This document shows positions 8,635-17,079 of a DNA stretch of 64,000 nucleotides, in pieces; the stretch's first letter is position 1; the number at the start of each line of letters is the position of its first letter. Source of the DNA: Olavius algarvensis spirochete endosymbiont. GTDB lineage: Bacteria > Spirochaetota > Spirochaetia > DSM-2461. Both the position numbers and the translations under genes were made by a program. The notes below the pieces were generated by a model. That model ran no database searches. It was not told the origin of the DNA and saw only the letters and a list, made by a program, of their open reading frames with translations. The DNA is taken from contig UWYT01000181.1 in NCBI GenBank assembly GCA_900608495.1, forward strand, positions 1 through 64,000, given 5' to 3'.

Positions 8635-9597
8635 ATGGATCTATCGACTAGTTTCATGGGGCTTCGAATGCCCAATCCCTTAGTTGTATCATCATCAGGT
8701 TTGAGCGCGAGTGTGGAGGGGGTGAAGAAGGCGGTGGAGGCGGGTGCCGGAGCCGTTGTGCTTAAGTCTTTGTTTGAAGAAGACATTGCTGCAGCAGTCG
8801 GGAGGACGAAACCCGAAATAAGCGAATCCCATCCTGAGGCTGAATCCTATTTGCAACAAATGGGCATGCTTCTCGAACCAGACGAATACCTTAGTTTCGT
8901 TGAGAGCAGCGTTCAACTGGTGGATGTGCCGATAATTGCCAGCCTGAACTGTTACTCTGCGAACTGGTGGGTAGACTATGCCAGGCGCATAGAAAAGGTA
9001 GGTGCGAACGCAATTGAGTTGAATATTGCACCGTTGGCCACAAACCCTGAGATGGAAAGCGCTCAACTGGAGGACGATCTGGTGGCTCTAGTAGAACTTG
9101 CGCGCAAAGTGGTGAAGATACCCATAGCCGTGAAAATCGGCCAGCATTTTTCTGCGCTGCCGCAACTTGCCGTAAGGCTGCATCAGGCTGGCGCCGACGG
9201 TTTAACCCTCTTCAACCGCTACTATAGATTGGACATAGACATCGAAAAGGTTGAATTCATATCCGGCAACTTCCTCTCTGTTCAGGAAGAGTTCGCCCCC
9301 GTACTCAGGTGGATTGGCATAGTCTCCAATCTAACCAGCCTCGATATTGCTGCCTCAACTGGCATACATGGGGCCCCCAATGTGATAAAGGCCTTACTTG
9401 CCGGCAGTGATTCGGTGCAACTCTGTAGTGTTTTATATCGCGAAGGTCTTGGCGCAATGGCTGCAATTAAGAAAAACTTGGAAACGTGGATGGAAATGCA
9501 CAACTATTCCACCATTTCAGATTTTCATGGCTTGCTCAGTTTCAAAAAACGTGGTGATTACTACCACCGCCTCCAGTACGTGAAGGCTTTGAAATAG
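8635..9597 (+). CDS. Dihydroorotate dehydrogenase-like FMN protein
   Basis: A 320-residue TIM-barrel flavoprotein of the PyrD family. The chosen start gives M-D-L-S-T-S-F-M-G-L, the usual N-terminus of this subgroup; an AAAGGAG lies 14 bp upstream. Visible family traits are N-P-L-V-V-S-S-S-G-L-S, the I-E-L-N-I-A-P segment, V-K-I-G (barrel strand with the FMN-contacting Lys), and the C-terminal phosphate-binding region A-G-S-D-S-V-Q-L-C-S. These proteins are often annotated as dihydroorotate dehydrogenases but may act on other substrates; no pyr genes are nearby. Confidence 0.82.
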   Translation: MDLSTSFMGLRMPNPLVVSSSGLSASVEGVKKAVEAGAGAVVLKSLFEEDIAAAVGRTKPEISESHPEAESYLQQMGMLLEPDEYLSFVESSVQLVDVPIIASLNCYSANWWVDYARRIEKVGANAIELNIAPLATNPEMESAQLEDDLVALVELARKVVKIPIAVKIGQHFSALPQLAVRLHQAGADGLTLFNRYYRLDIDIEKVEFISGNFLSVQEEFAPVLRWIGIVSNLTSLDIAASTGIHGAPNVIKALLAGSDSVQLCSVLYREGLGAMAAIKKNLETWMEMHNYSTISDFHGLLSFKKRGDYYHRLQYVKALK

Positions 9598-9678
9598 ACT
9601 CAAGTGATATGGTGCAGCCTGGTAGTAATTGCCAGTGATGAAAACTGCTTCTCGTCAGACTCTTGTTACTTCAACTGA

Positions 9679-9710
9679 GAAAAGGACCGTCCGACAGGAG
9701 GGTCCTTTTC
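9679..9710. terminator. Bidirectional terminator between DHODH-like gene and groES
   Basis: A perfect 10-bp inverted repeat, GAAAAGGACC / GGTCCTTTTC, with a 12-nt loop. The A-run and T-run on either side allow it to terminate both convergent genes. Confidence 0.8.
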
Positions 9711-9727
9711 TACCGCAACAGGCGACT

Positions 9728-9994
9728 CTAGTTTACTACGGCCAAAATGTCCGAAGACTTGACAATGAGATGATCAACACTGTCAATGCTGATTGTTGTG
9801 CCAGCATATTTATCGTACATCACCTTGTCTCCAGCTTTGACAGTAATCGACTCTTCATCGTCGCCGACGGCAATAACCGTACCTGTCTGTGTTTTCTCTT
9901 GGGCGGTATCCGGGATGTAAATGCCTGAAGCGGTTTTTGTCTCCGCCTCCATCACCTTAATCAAGACCCGATCCTGCAGAGGTTTGACTGTCAT
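9728..9994 (-). CDS. groES: Co-chaperonin GroES
   Basis: An 88-residue co-chaperonin that caps GroEL during protein folding. It shows the family's P-L-Q-D-R-V-L-I-K start, the mobile loop (about 18-32) and the closing I-V-K-S-S-D-I-L-A-V. No groEL gene lies nearby, which is known from other spirochaetes where the two genes are unlinked. Upstream there is an inverted repeat (10023-10068) but no recognisable CIRCE element. Confidence 0.96.
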   Translation of the reverse strand: MTVKPLQDRVLIKVMEAETKTASGIYIPDTAQEKTQTGTVIAVGDDEESITVKAGDKVMYDKYAGTTISIDSVDHLIVKSSDILAVVN

Positions 9995-10022
9995 CTTGAA
10001 CCCTCACGAAATCAAATTATTT

Positions 10023-10068
10023 AGTGATTCTCAATTAACTCTCAATTAGCTTGAGTTATGAAATCACT
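10023..10068 (-). promoter_or_regulatory. Inverted repeat and likely promoter region of groES
   Basis: AGTGATT (10023-10029) and AATCACT (10062-10068) form the outer arms, and CTCAA / TTGAG inner arms, of an imperfect inverted repeat. On the minus strand TTGAGA is followed 16-17 bp later by an A/T-rich TAAATA. Position between promoter and groES makes an operator plausible; the sequence is not CIRCE. Confidence 0.35.
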
Positions 10069-10396
10069 CGTTGAAGAATATACGGAATGCAAGGAACGGG
10101 GGTCAAGTGAAAATGTTGGCGAGATCGGCCCTGGTTTGAGTTCCTGTAGGCGGACTTGACTTCGGCGAATGATGCCCACTTGATCCGATTGAACCGACAT
10201 GAGGGGATTTAATACGTGAAGTGGGTCAATTTGCCACTCAATATCCTCCGAGATTACAATATGGGTCATTTTTACTCGGAAGCACCAGGTTTTGCTCTTC
10301 CCATGAGTTGGAGAAGCAGGCCCAGCAGGGCTGCATTATCATTGCTGAAAAGAGTTAAATCTATATAGCATAAGACATATCGTACTCTTACTCAGT
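10069..10396. other. Intergenic region groES / sigma factor
   Basis: About 330 bp with no convincing gene. A 75-codon minus-strand frame (10042-10269) lacks any family trait or ribosome binding site. Confidence 0.45.
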
Positions 10397-10439
10397 TTAT
10401 GGCATGATTATTGCTCATGTTATGACATGACTATTACTC
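10397..10439 (+). repeat. Tandem 20-bp direct repeat, putative operator of the sigma-factor gene
   Basis: TTATGGCATGATTATTGCTC (10397-10416) and TTATGACATGACTATTACTC (10420-10439) match at 17 of 20 positions and start 23 bp apart, close to two helical turns. They end 24 bp before the sigma-factor ATG, a position where a bound protein would affect transcription or translation initiation. Confidence 0.6.
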
Positions 10440-10463
10440 GTGAAGCTTCTGTTAGGGGATCTT

Positions 10464-11306
10464 ATGACACATGATGAAGAATCCATACTTTCGACGTACC
10501 TGAAGGAGATTAACAAGATTCCGCTTTTAACCCGGGAGCAGGAAGATGCAATATCCAGAAAAGCGCTTACCGGTGATAAGGTTGCCAAGGCTCGGCTCGT
10601 GGAAGCGAATTTGAGATTTGTTATCAATGTGGCGAAGAAATATCAAAACCAGGGACTGCCCTTAGAAGACATTGTAAGCGAGGGGAATATAGGGTTGATG
10701 AATGCGATTGGGCATTACGATCCTGATAAGGGGTACCATTTCATTTCCTACGCGGTTTGGTGGATTAGGCAGGCCATATTGAAGGCAATATACGAGAAAT
10801 CCAGAATGATTCGACTCCCCCTAAATCGAGTGAATGAACTGGTTCAAATTGAAAAAACTCGGAAGACAATCCTAACCGAGGATGGAGACGATCCGAGCAA
10901 TCAGGAGATTGCGAATATCACTGGCATCAAAGTCAGGGATGTAAGCGACCTTCTGGCAATAAGTAAGGATCCGATTTCTCTGGAGTCGCCGGTTTATGAG
11001 GAAAGTGACTCTTTCGCTTTGGGTGATTTCATTGAAGATGAATTCCGCGACAGTCCCGATGAACTGGTTCTGATGAGTTCGCTTTCGGATGATATTGAGT
11101 CAATTCTTGATACGCTCAGTATTAAGGAGGCTGAGATTATCAGACTTCGTTTCGGACTTGGTGGCCGAAGAGCCCTCTCACTCAAAGATATTGGGGATGT
11201 CTATGGTCTCACGAAAGAGCGGATTAGACAAATTGAGAAGAAGGCTTTACACAGGTTGCGACATCCGTCCAGGAGCCAGTATTTGCAAGACTATATCGCG
11301 GCTTAG
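10464..11306 (+). CDS. Sigma-70 family RNA polymerase sigma factor (RpoS/RpoD-like, group 2)
   Basis: A 280-residue sigma factor with region 1.2 (about 5-40), region 2 (about 50-120, including the -10 recognition helix Y-A-V-W-W-I-R-Q-A-I), region 3 (about 125-200) and region 4 with the helix-turn-helix L-K-D-I-G-D-V-Y-G-L-T-K-E-R-I-R-Q-I. It lacks the long region 1.1 and non-conserved insert of housekeeping RpoD, so it is probably an alternative general or stress sigma factor. The ATG at 10464 has GGGGAT upstream; a GTG eight codons earlier is possible but overlaps the direct repeats. Confidence 0.88.
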   Translation: MTHDEESILSTYLKEINKIPLLTREQEDAISRKALTGDKVAKARLVEANLRFVINVAKKYQNQGLPLEDIVSEGNIGLMNAIGHYDPDKGYHFISYAVWWIRQAILKAIYEKSRMIRLPLNRVNELVQIEKTRKTILTEDGDDPSNQEIANITGIKVRDVSDLLAISKDPISLESPVYEESDSFALGDFIEDEFRDSPDELVLMSSLSDDIESILDTLSIKEAEIIRLRFGLGGRRALSLKDIGDVYGLTKERIRQIEKKALHRLRHPSRSQYLQDYIAA

Positions 11307-11374
11307 GAGCAAGGTGCAGGCGATGCGCTGATGCCCTTCATCTTAGCAAGGCGAACCTTTTTGGCACTATTTCA

Positions 11375-11403
11375 TTGACATGGGCCTGTTTATCAACTAG
11401 CTT
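11375..11403 (+). promoter_or_regulatory. Possible promoter of ppdK
   Basis: A perfect TTGACA (11375-11380) is followed after 17 bp by TAGCTT (11398-11403), a poor -10. It lies about 30 bp before the ppdK start. Confidence 0.3.
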
Positions 11404-11435
11404 TAGACATCTAACTTTTGTATAGGTGGGAAGCT

Positions 11436-14096
11436 ATGAGCGAACAGTATGTTTACTATTTCGGTACCGACAAGGCCGAGGGTAGAGCCGAAATGAAGGA
11501 GCTTCTGGGAGGTAAGGGTGCAAATTTAGCGGAGATGACCAATCTGGGTATTCCAGTCCCCCCGGGCTTCACTATTTCAACAGGGGTTTGCTCTCTTTAT
11601 TATAGAAGCGATCGAACTTATCCTGACGAGGTGAGAAAACAGGTTGCGGAAAATCTCGATCGCCTGGAAAAAGAAATGGGGAAAAAGCTTGGCAACCGGG
11701 AAGATCCACTTCTGGTATCAGTTCGCTCGGGTGCCGCGATTTCCATGCCGGGTATGATGGATACGGTATTGAACCTCGGACTAAACTCTTCGGCGGTAGA
11801 GGGAATTGCAAAAAATACAGGCAATACGCGTTTTGCATGGGATGCATACCGGCGATTTATCCAGATGTATGGCGATGTGGTTATGGGTGTACCGCACGAA
11901 GCCTTTGAGAATGCGCTCAATGCGATTAAGAGAGAAAAGGGTGTTGGGGCCGATACCGAACTGAATGCAGACGATTTGAAGAAGGTTGTCGATAGCTATA
12001 TGTCTGTTTATGAAAGGACGGTTGACAAGGAATTTCCGCAGGATCCTATCGAACAACTATGGGGAGCCATCGATGCGGTTTTCGGCTCTTGGAACAATGA
12101 CAGAGCACTTAAATATCGCAGCATAAACAAGATTGGAGATCTTCTGGGAACAGCGGTAAATGTCCAGTCAATGGTTTACGGAAACTGGTCTGATACTTCG
12201 GGTACCGGGGTGTGTTTCAGTCGGGACCCCTCGACTGGTGAGAATTATTTTTATGGAGAATACCTGATGAATGCCCAGGGTGAAGATGTTGTTGCGGGCA
12301 TTCGTACGCCTGAGCCACTAAGCTCGCTTGAAAGCGCCAACCCTGAGGTTTATAAGCAACTGGTTGATATCAAGGAACGGCTCGAAGGGCATTACAGAGA
12401 TATGCAGGATATGGAGTTTACCATCCAGGAGGGACGGTTGTTTTTGCTCCAGACCCGGAATGGGAAGAGAACTGGCAGAGCTGCGGTGAAGGTGGCGGTG
12501 GATTTAGTCAATGAAGGAATGATTGGCAGGAACGATGCGATAAGTCGTATTACCGCGGAACAGTTAGACCAACTGCTGCATCCCATGATTTCACCGAAAG
12601 CGAAGAAAAATTTAGAGCCTATTGCCAGAGGCCTGGAAGCCTCCCCCGGCGCTGCTGTCGGAAAGGTTGTGTTTAACGCCGAAGAGGCGGAGCTATGGGC
12701 CAGTCGAGGTGAAAAAGTAGTGCTGGTACGGCGCGAAACCAGCCCCGAAGATATTGGCGGGATGAATGTTGCGGAAGGCATTCTCACTTCAACCGGCGGT
12801 ATGACCAGTCATGCAGCGGTAGTTGCCAGGGGCATGGGAAAACCCTGTGTTGCGGGTTGTAAGGACGTTGTGATTGATGAGAGCACAAAAACCTTCAGCA
12901 TTGGTGGCAAAATTTATAGGGAGGGCGATTTTATTACCCTGGACGGCTCAGATGGAGAGGTATATGCGGGAACGATTGAGCTTGAGAAGCCCTCGCTGAG
13001 CGGTGAACTAAATGAGTTGCTATCCTGGGCGGATGAAATCAGGCATAAGGCAAAGAGGGTCGGCATCGAAGATGGGTTTATGGTTAGAACCAACGCGGAT
13101 TTACCTCAGGATGCAAGGTTGGCGGTGGATTTTGGAGCGGAAGGGATAGGACTCACGCGAACCGAGCATATGTTTTTTGAGGAGGCTAAGCTCACTTCTT
13201 TTCGCAGCATGATTATTGCGGATAGTTTGCAAGAGCGGGTGGATGCTCTTAAGCCGATTCTGAAGCTGCAGATTGAAGACTTCAGGGGTATATTCAGGGT
13301 GATGGATGGAAAACCGGTTACCATCCGCTTGCTAGACCCGCCATTGCACGAGTTTGTACCTCATTCTGAGACAGAAGTGCGTGAATTGGCCAAAGAGCTG
13401 GGAGCAAATGTCGAAAAACTGCTTAAGCGAGTTATGGAGCTGAAAGAGCTTAATCCAATGCTGGGCCATAGAGGCTGTCGATTGGGTATAACCTACCCTG
13501 AGATTTACGATATGCAGGTTGAGGCAATCATGACTGCCGCTGTTGCGGAGGCGAGGATGGGGATTGATGTTCGGCCCGAGATAATGATTCCGCTTATAGG
13601 GAGTACCGCAGAGCTTGAAGTTTTAAGAACAAATGCACAGAAGGTTATAAACCGGGTGATGGATGGTGTGGATGTTGGAATTGACTACCTTATCGGCACG
13701 ATGATCGAAATTCCCAGGGCGGCGCTAACAGCCGATTTGATAGCACCTCATGCAGATTTCTATTCCTTTGGTACGAACGATTTAACTCAGATGACTTTCG
13801 GCTTCAGCAGGGATGATGTGGGAACCTTCGTGCCAGAGTACATCGAGAAGAAGATTTTGAAGTTCGATCCGTTTCAAACGCTCGATGCTTCCGGGGTTGG
13901 CCAATTGGTGGAAATGGGCGTGCGTAAGGGGCGCAATGTGAAGCCGACGTTGAAAGCCGGTATTTGCGGCGAGCATGGAGGCGATCCGTCTTCCATAGCA
14001 TTTTGTTACAAGGCCGGACTCAACTATGTCTCCTGTTCACCATATCGCGTGCCTATCGCCAGACTGGCTGCGGCTCAGGCAGTGCTTAACCGCTAA
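11436..14096 (+). CDS. ppdK: Pyruvate, phosphate dikinase
   Basis: An 886-residue enzyme that interconverts pyruvate, ATP and phosphate with PEP, AMP and PPi. The N-terminal nucleotide-binding domain starts with G-G-K-G-A-N-L-A-E-M; the swivelling phosphohistidine domain holds His459 in G-G-M-T-S-H-A-A-V-V; the C-terminal PEP/pyruvate barrel holds the acid Cys844 in G-I-C-G-E-H-G-G-D. Full length. The ATG at 11436 with AGGTGGG upstream is preferred over a TTG six codons earlier. In anaerobic or fermentative spirochaetes it links glycolysis to pyrophosphate metabolism. trkA follows after 20 bp. Confidence 0.97.
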   Translation: MSEQYVYYFGTDKAEGRAEMKELLGGKGANLAEMTNLGIPVPPGFTISTGVCSLYYRSDRTYPDEVRKQVAENLDRLEKEMGKKLGNREDPLLVSVRSGAAISMPGMMDTVLNLGLNSSAVEGIAKNTGNTRFAWDAYRRFIQMYGDVVMGVPHEAFENALNAIKREKGVGADTELNADDLKKVVDSYMSVYERTVDKEFPQDPIEQLWGAIDAVFGSWNNDRALKYRSINKIGDLLGTAVNVQSMVYGNWSDTSGTGVCFSRDPSTGENYFYGEYLMNAQGEDVVAGIRTPEPLSSLESANPEVYKQLVDIKERLEGHYRDMQDMEFTIQEGRLFLLQTRNGKRTGRAAVKVAVDLVNEGMIGRNDAISRITAEQLDQLLHPMISPKAKKNLEPIARGLEASPGAAVGKVVFNAEEAELWASRGEKVVLVRRETSPEDIGGMNVAEGILTSTGGMTSHAAVVARGMGKPCVAGCKDVVIDESTKTFSIGGKIYREGDFITLDGSDGEVYAGTIELEKPSLSGELNELLSWADEIRHKAKRVGIEDGFMVRTNADLPQDARLAVDFGAEGIGLTRTEHMFFEEAKLTSFRSMIIADSLQERVDALKPILKLQIEDFRGIFRVMDGKPVTIRLLDPPLHEFVPHSETEVRELAKELGANVEKLLKRVMELKELNPMLGHRGCRLGITYPEIYDMQVEAIMTAAVAEARMGIDVRPEIMIPLIGSTAELEVLRTNAQKVINRVMDGVDVGIDYLIGTMIEIPRAALTADLIAPHADFYSFGTNDLTQMTFGFSRDDVGTFVPEYIEKKILKFDPFQTLDASGVGQLVEMGVRKGRNVKPTLKAGICGEHGGDPSSIAFCYKAGLNYVSCSPYRVPIARLAAAQAVLNR

Positions 14097-14116
14097 GTGA
14101 ACCAAATGTAAATATC

Positions 14117-15544
14117 GTGGATGTTATTATTCTTGGCGCCGGAAGGGTTGGATGGCAGCTTGCACATCAACTGATTAACGAGGGCAGGAAAATAACAATA
14201 ATCGAGAAAAATCCGGAAGAGGGATTACGGATAGCCGACCGTTTGGATTGCAGGGTGATTACCGGCGAAGGGAACAACCTTCCGATTCTTCGTGAGGCGG
14301 GGATTGAAAACGCCAACTATTTTGTCAGTGTAACCAAGTCCGACGAAATAAATATGATAGCCTGCAGCCTGGTTGCCGCTGAATACCCTGAACCGGTTAC
14401 GGTGGCCCGGGTTAGAAATGTTGCCTACACGGGTACGCGCATGGTACGGCAGCGCCTCTACGGCATCGATCATATCATAAATCCGGAAATCGAAGCGGCA
14501 CGCGCGGTTATTCGCTCGATAGAGCGCGGGGCAGTTGGAACCGTGAATCAATTCTCTGATTCGGGTTTGACATTAACCTCTGTTTCCATTCTTCCAGAAT
14601 GTCCATTTATTGGCAGGTCAATCAGGGAAATAAGGATGAACCTTACCGGGAATTTCCTGGTACCTCTGATTATTCGCAATAATGATTCATCAATCCCTGA
14701 TGGCGATACCAGAATTCTTGAAAACGACATCTTATATGTTATTGCGATGCCGCAAGATACTGATGAGTTGATTCTTGCATCTGGTTTGCGAAAGAGTGAA
14801 AAGAGTGAGCTAAAGAGAATAGTGATTGTTGGGGGCGGACGCATCGGCCGCTATGTGGCGGATTATCTTCTTGAAAGGGATGATGGGGAAGCTTTGAGCA
14901 ACGCCGGAACCTGGATTCGGCTAATCGATCGCTTCCGGAAGAAATCTCCCGCACGCAGTGTTCATTTTATTGAGCGCGACTATGCGGTGGGCCGTGAGCT
15001 GGCGGATAGATACCCTTCGGCCCTGATAACCAATGCCGATATCTCCGACGAAGAAATTTCGGAGGCGGGTCTTCTGGAAGGTTGCGATCTTCTGGTAAGC
15101 GCCACGGGTAATCAGGAATTAAACCTGATTAGCGCCTTGTATGCAAAGAACCAGGGTGTCTTTAGAACAATCGCTCTTGTTAGAATGAGCTCCTATGTGG
15201 AAATGGCAAGAGAGATGGGTGTGGATGTTACGGTTAGTGTTTCCGATACGATGGTTGAAGGAATACTCAGGATTCTAAGGAAGGGAAACATCCGCAGTAT
15301 TCACACTATTGCGGGCAGCGATTTTGAGATAATAGACTTCCTTCTAGATAGTGATTCACCCTTAGTCGGCAAAGCTATAAAGAATTGCAGGCTTCCTAAA
15401 AACAGCTTGATTCTAATGGTTAAGCGTGGCTCGGAATACTCTCTTCCCGACGGAAATCTGCAATTAAACGATGGGGAAAGAGTGATTATTATCACCCTTA
15501 GAGAGGAAACCAGGAGGCTGGAGGAAGCTGTTACCGGACTATGA
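14117..15544 (+). CDS. trkA: Trk potassium uptake regulatory NAD-binding protein TrkA
   Basis: A 475-residue cytosolic gating subunit of the Trk potassium transporter. It has two RCK modules: the first Rossmann loop G-A-G-R-V-G at about 7-12 with TrkA-C domain behind it, the second G-G-G-R-I-G at about 238-243 with a second TrkA-C domain ending the protein. The start is GTG. The last four bases overlap the start of trkH (ATGA), so both subunits are translated together. Confidence 0.94.
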   Translation: MDVIILGAGRVGWQLAHQLINEGRKITIIEKNPEEGLRIADRLDCRVITGEGNNLPILREAGIENANYFVSVTKSDEINMIACSLVAAEYPEPVTVARVRNVAYTGTRMVRQRLYGIDHIINPEIEAARAVIRSIERGAVGTVNQFSDSGLTLTSVSILPECPFIGRSIREIRMNLTGNFLVPLIIRNNDSSIPDGDTRILENDILYVIAMPQDTDELILASGLRKSEKSELKRIVIVGGGRIGRYVADYLLERDDGEALSNAGTWIRLIDRFRKKSPARSVHFIERDYAVGRELADRYPSALITNADISDEEISEAGLLEGCDLLVSATGNQELNLISALYAKNQGVFRTIALVRMSSYVEMAREMGVDVTVSVSDTMVEGILRILRKGNIRSIHTIAGSDFEIIDFLLDSDSPLVGKAIKNCRLPKNSLILMVKRGSEYSLPDGNLQLNDGERVIIITLREETRRLEEAVTGL

Positions 15545-17004
15545 TCCGATTTATTCCGGTTCTACATGTAGTGAGTTTGCTCCTGCTAATCATATCTTTT
15601 TTCATGCTGGCGCCTCTGGGGATTGCCATATACAACGACAATATGGCATCAACGCGGGCATTCGGGATCACCATCGTCTGTACAGTCGTTTTTTGCTCGC
15701 TTCTATGGTGGTTGACTAGATCGAAGAATGGCTTGAGACACCAATTACGAACAAGGGAAGGCTTCCTGATGGTAACTGCAAGCTGGATTGCGGTTTCCGC
15801 GGTTGGGGCAATTCCCTTTGTACTTTCCGGAGCAATTACATCGTACACAGATGCTTTTTTCGAAACTATCAGCGGCTTCACTACCACCGGTGCATCTGTT
15901 TTAACCGCAATCGAAACAGCTCCTAAATCGATTTTATTCTGGCGTTCTTTGACTCATTGGCTTGGTGGTATGGGCATTGTTGTATTGACAGTGGCCATCT
16001 TGCCATTCCTGGGGGTTGGCGGTGTTCAGTTGGTTAGAGCGGAATCACCAGGCCCAACTTTGGATAAAATAGCTCCAAGGATAACGCAGACAGCGAAAAT
16101 CCTCTGGTTCCTGTATTTGGGGTTCACCGTCCTTGAAACCGTGTTGCTGATGGCGGGAGGCATGAATCTTTTCGATGCGCTTACACACACCTTTGGAACC
16201 CTGGCTACGGGAGGATTTTCGACGAGAGATGCCAGTGTTGGAGCATATAATTCAGGGTTTATCGACTGGGTTATCATCGCTTTTATGATAATTGCGGGGA
16301 CAAATTTTGCTCTCTTCTATAAATTGTCGCGGGGGAATTTGAGGGATATCTTCCGCAATACGGAATTCAAAACCTATGTTCTTGTCATCATTTCTTCAGT
16401 ACTAATCATTACCCTGGTACTTCTGAAGGTTTATGGCGATTTTGGTAAATCACTTCGGTATGCGGGATTTCAGGCGGTATCCATTATTACAACAACTGGT
16501 TTTGCCACCGCCGATTTTGATATGTGGCCGATGGCGGCGAAGGGAGTACTGCTGCTGCTGATGTTTGTAGGAGGGTGTTCCGGTTCAACTGGCGGGGGTC
16601 CTAAGGTTATTCGTGTTGTTACGCTAGTTAAGCTTGCCCTGAAGGAAATGAGGTATATGTCGCGGCCGAGGGGAATTTTTCGAGTTCATATCAATGGCGA
16701 GCCGATTAAGAAAAATTTCCTTTATTCGGTTAGTGGGTTTTTTGTCCTCTATCTACTCTGCCTGTTGTTTGTTACCGTGGTGGTGAGCATCTTCGGTGCG
16801 GGGGACATAACCACGGCATTCTCAACCGCCCTGGTTACCGTTGGAAATATTGGCCCAGGATTTGCTTCGATTGGTCCCACGATGAATTATGCCTTTTATC
16901 CCCCCTTCGTTAAATGGGTTCTAAGCGTCGCTATGCTGGCGGGTAGGCTTGAGGTGTATACTGTGCTAATCCTTTTAACGCCGTCTTTCTGGCGCCGCGC
17001 GTGA
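15541..17004 (+). CDS. trkH: Trk potassium uptake protein TrkH
   Basis: A 487-residue membrane protein that forms the potassium-conducting pore. The four pore-loop repeats are visible: S-G-F-T-T-T-G-A-S, F-G-T-L-A-T-G-G-F, I-I-T-T-T-G-F-A-T and V-T-V-G-N-I-G-P-G, together with the H-W-L-G-G-M-G-I motif and about ten hydrophobic segments. It works with TrkA. Its stop is 75 bp before cas12b, and no terminator is visible in that gap, so read-through into the cas genes is possible. Confidence 0.95.
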   Translation: MIRFIPVLHVVSLLLLIISFFMLAPLGIAIYNDNMASTRAFGITIVCTVVFCSLLWWLTRSKNGLRHQLRTREGFLMVTASWIAVSAVGAIPFVLSGAITSYTDAFFETISGFTTTGASVLTAIETAPKSILFWRSLTHWLGGMGIVVLTVAILPFLGVGGVQLVRAESPGPTLDKIAPRITQTAKILWFLYLGFTVLETVLLMAGGMNLFDALTHTFGTLATGGFSTRDASVGAYNSGFIDWVIIAFMIIAGTNFALFYKLSRGNLRDIFRNTEFKTYVLVIISSVLIITLVLLKVYGDFGKSLRYAGFQAVSIITTTGFATADFDMWPMAAKGVLLLLMFVGGCSGSTGGGPKVIRVVTLVKLALKEMRYMSRPRGIFRVHINGEPIKKNFLYSVSGFFVLYLLCLLFVTVVVSIFGAGDITTAFSTALVTVGNIGPGFASIGPTMNYAFYPPFVKWVLSVAMLAGRLEVYTVLILLTPSFWRRA

Positions 17005-17009
17005 CTTGC

Positions 17010-17040
17010 TTCAAGTTAAGGCGGTGGAGCATCGCTTGAA
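17010..17040 (+). other. CRISPR-repeat-like and anti-repeat-like motifs upstream of cas12b
   Basis: CGCTTGAAA (17033-17041) equals nine bases of the CRISPR repeat, and just before it TTCAAG (17010-17015) and GCGGTG (17021-17026) resemble two blocks of the repeat's reverse complement. TTCAAG/CTTGAA also make an inverted repeat. The match is short and could be chance; it could also be a degenerate repeat left by, or used for, regulation of the cas genes. Confidence 0.25.
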
Positions 17041-17079
17041 AACACAGGCAGAGGGGATATAAAAAAGGAGGAGGAAAAT

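Noticed and set aside
10042-10269. Minus-strand frame of 75 codons upstream of groES
   Set aside because: No ribosome binding site, no family likeness, and it covers the groES promoter region.
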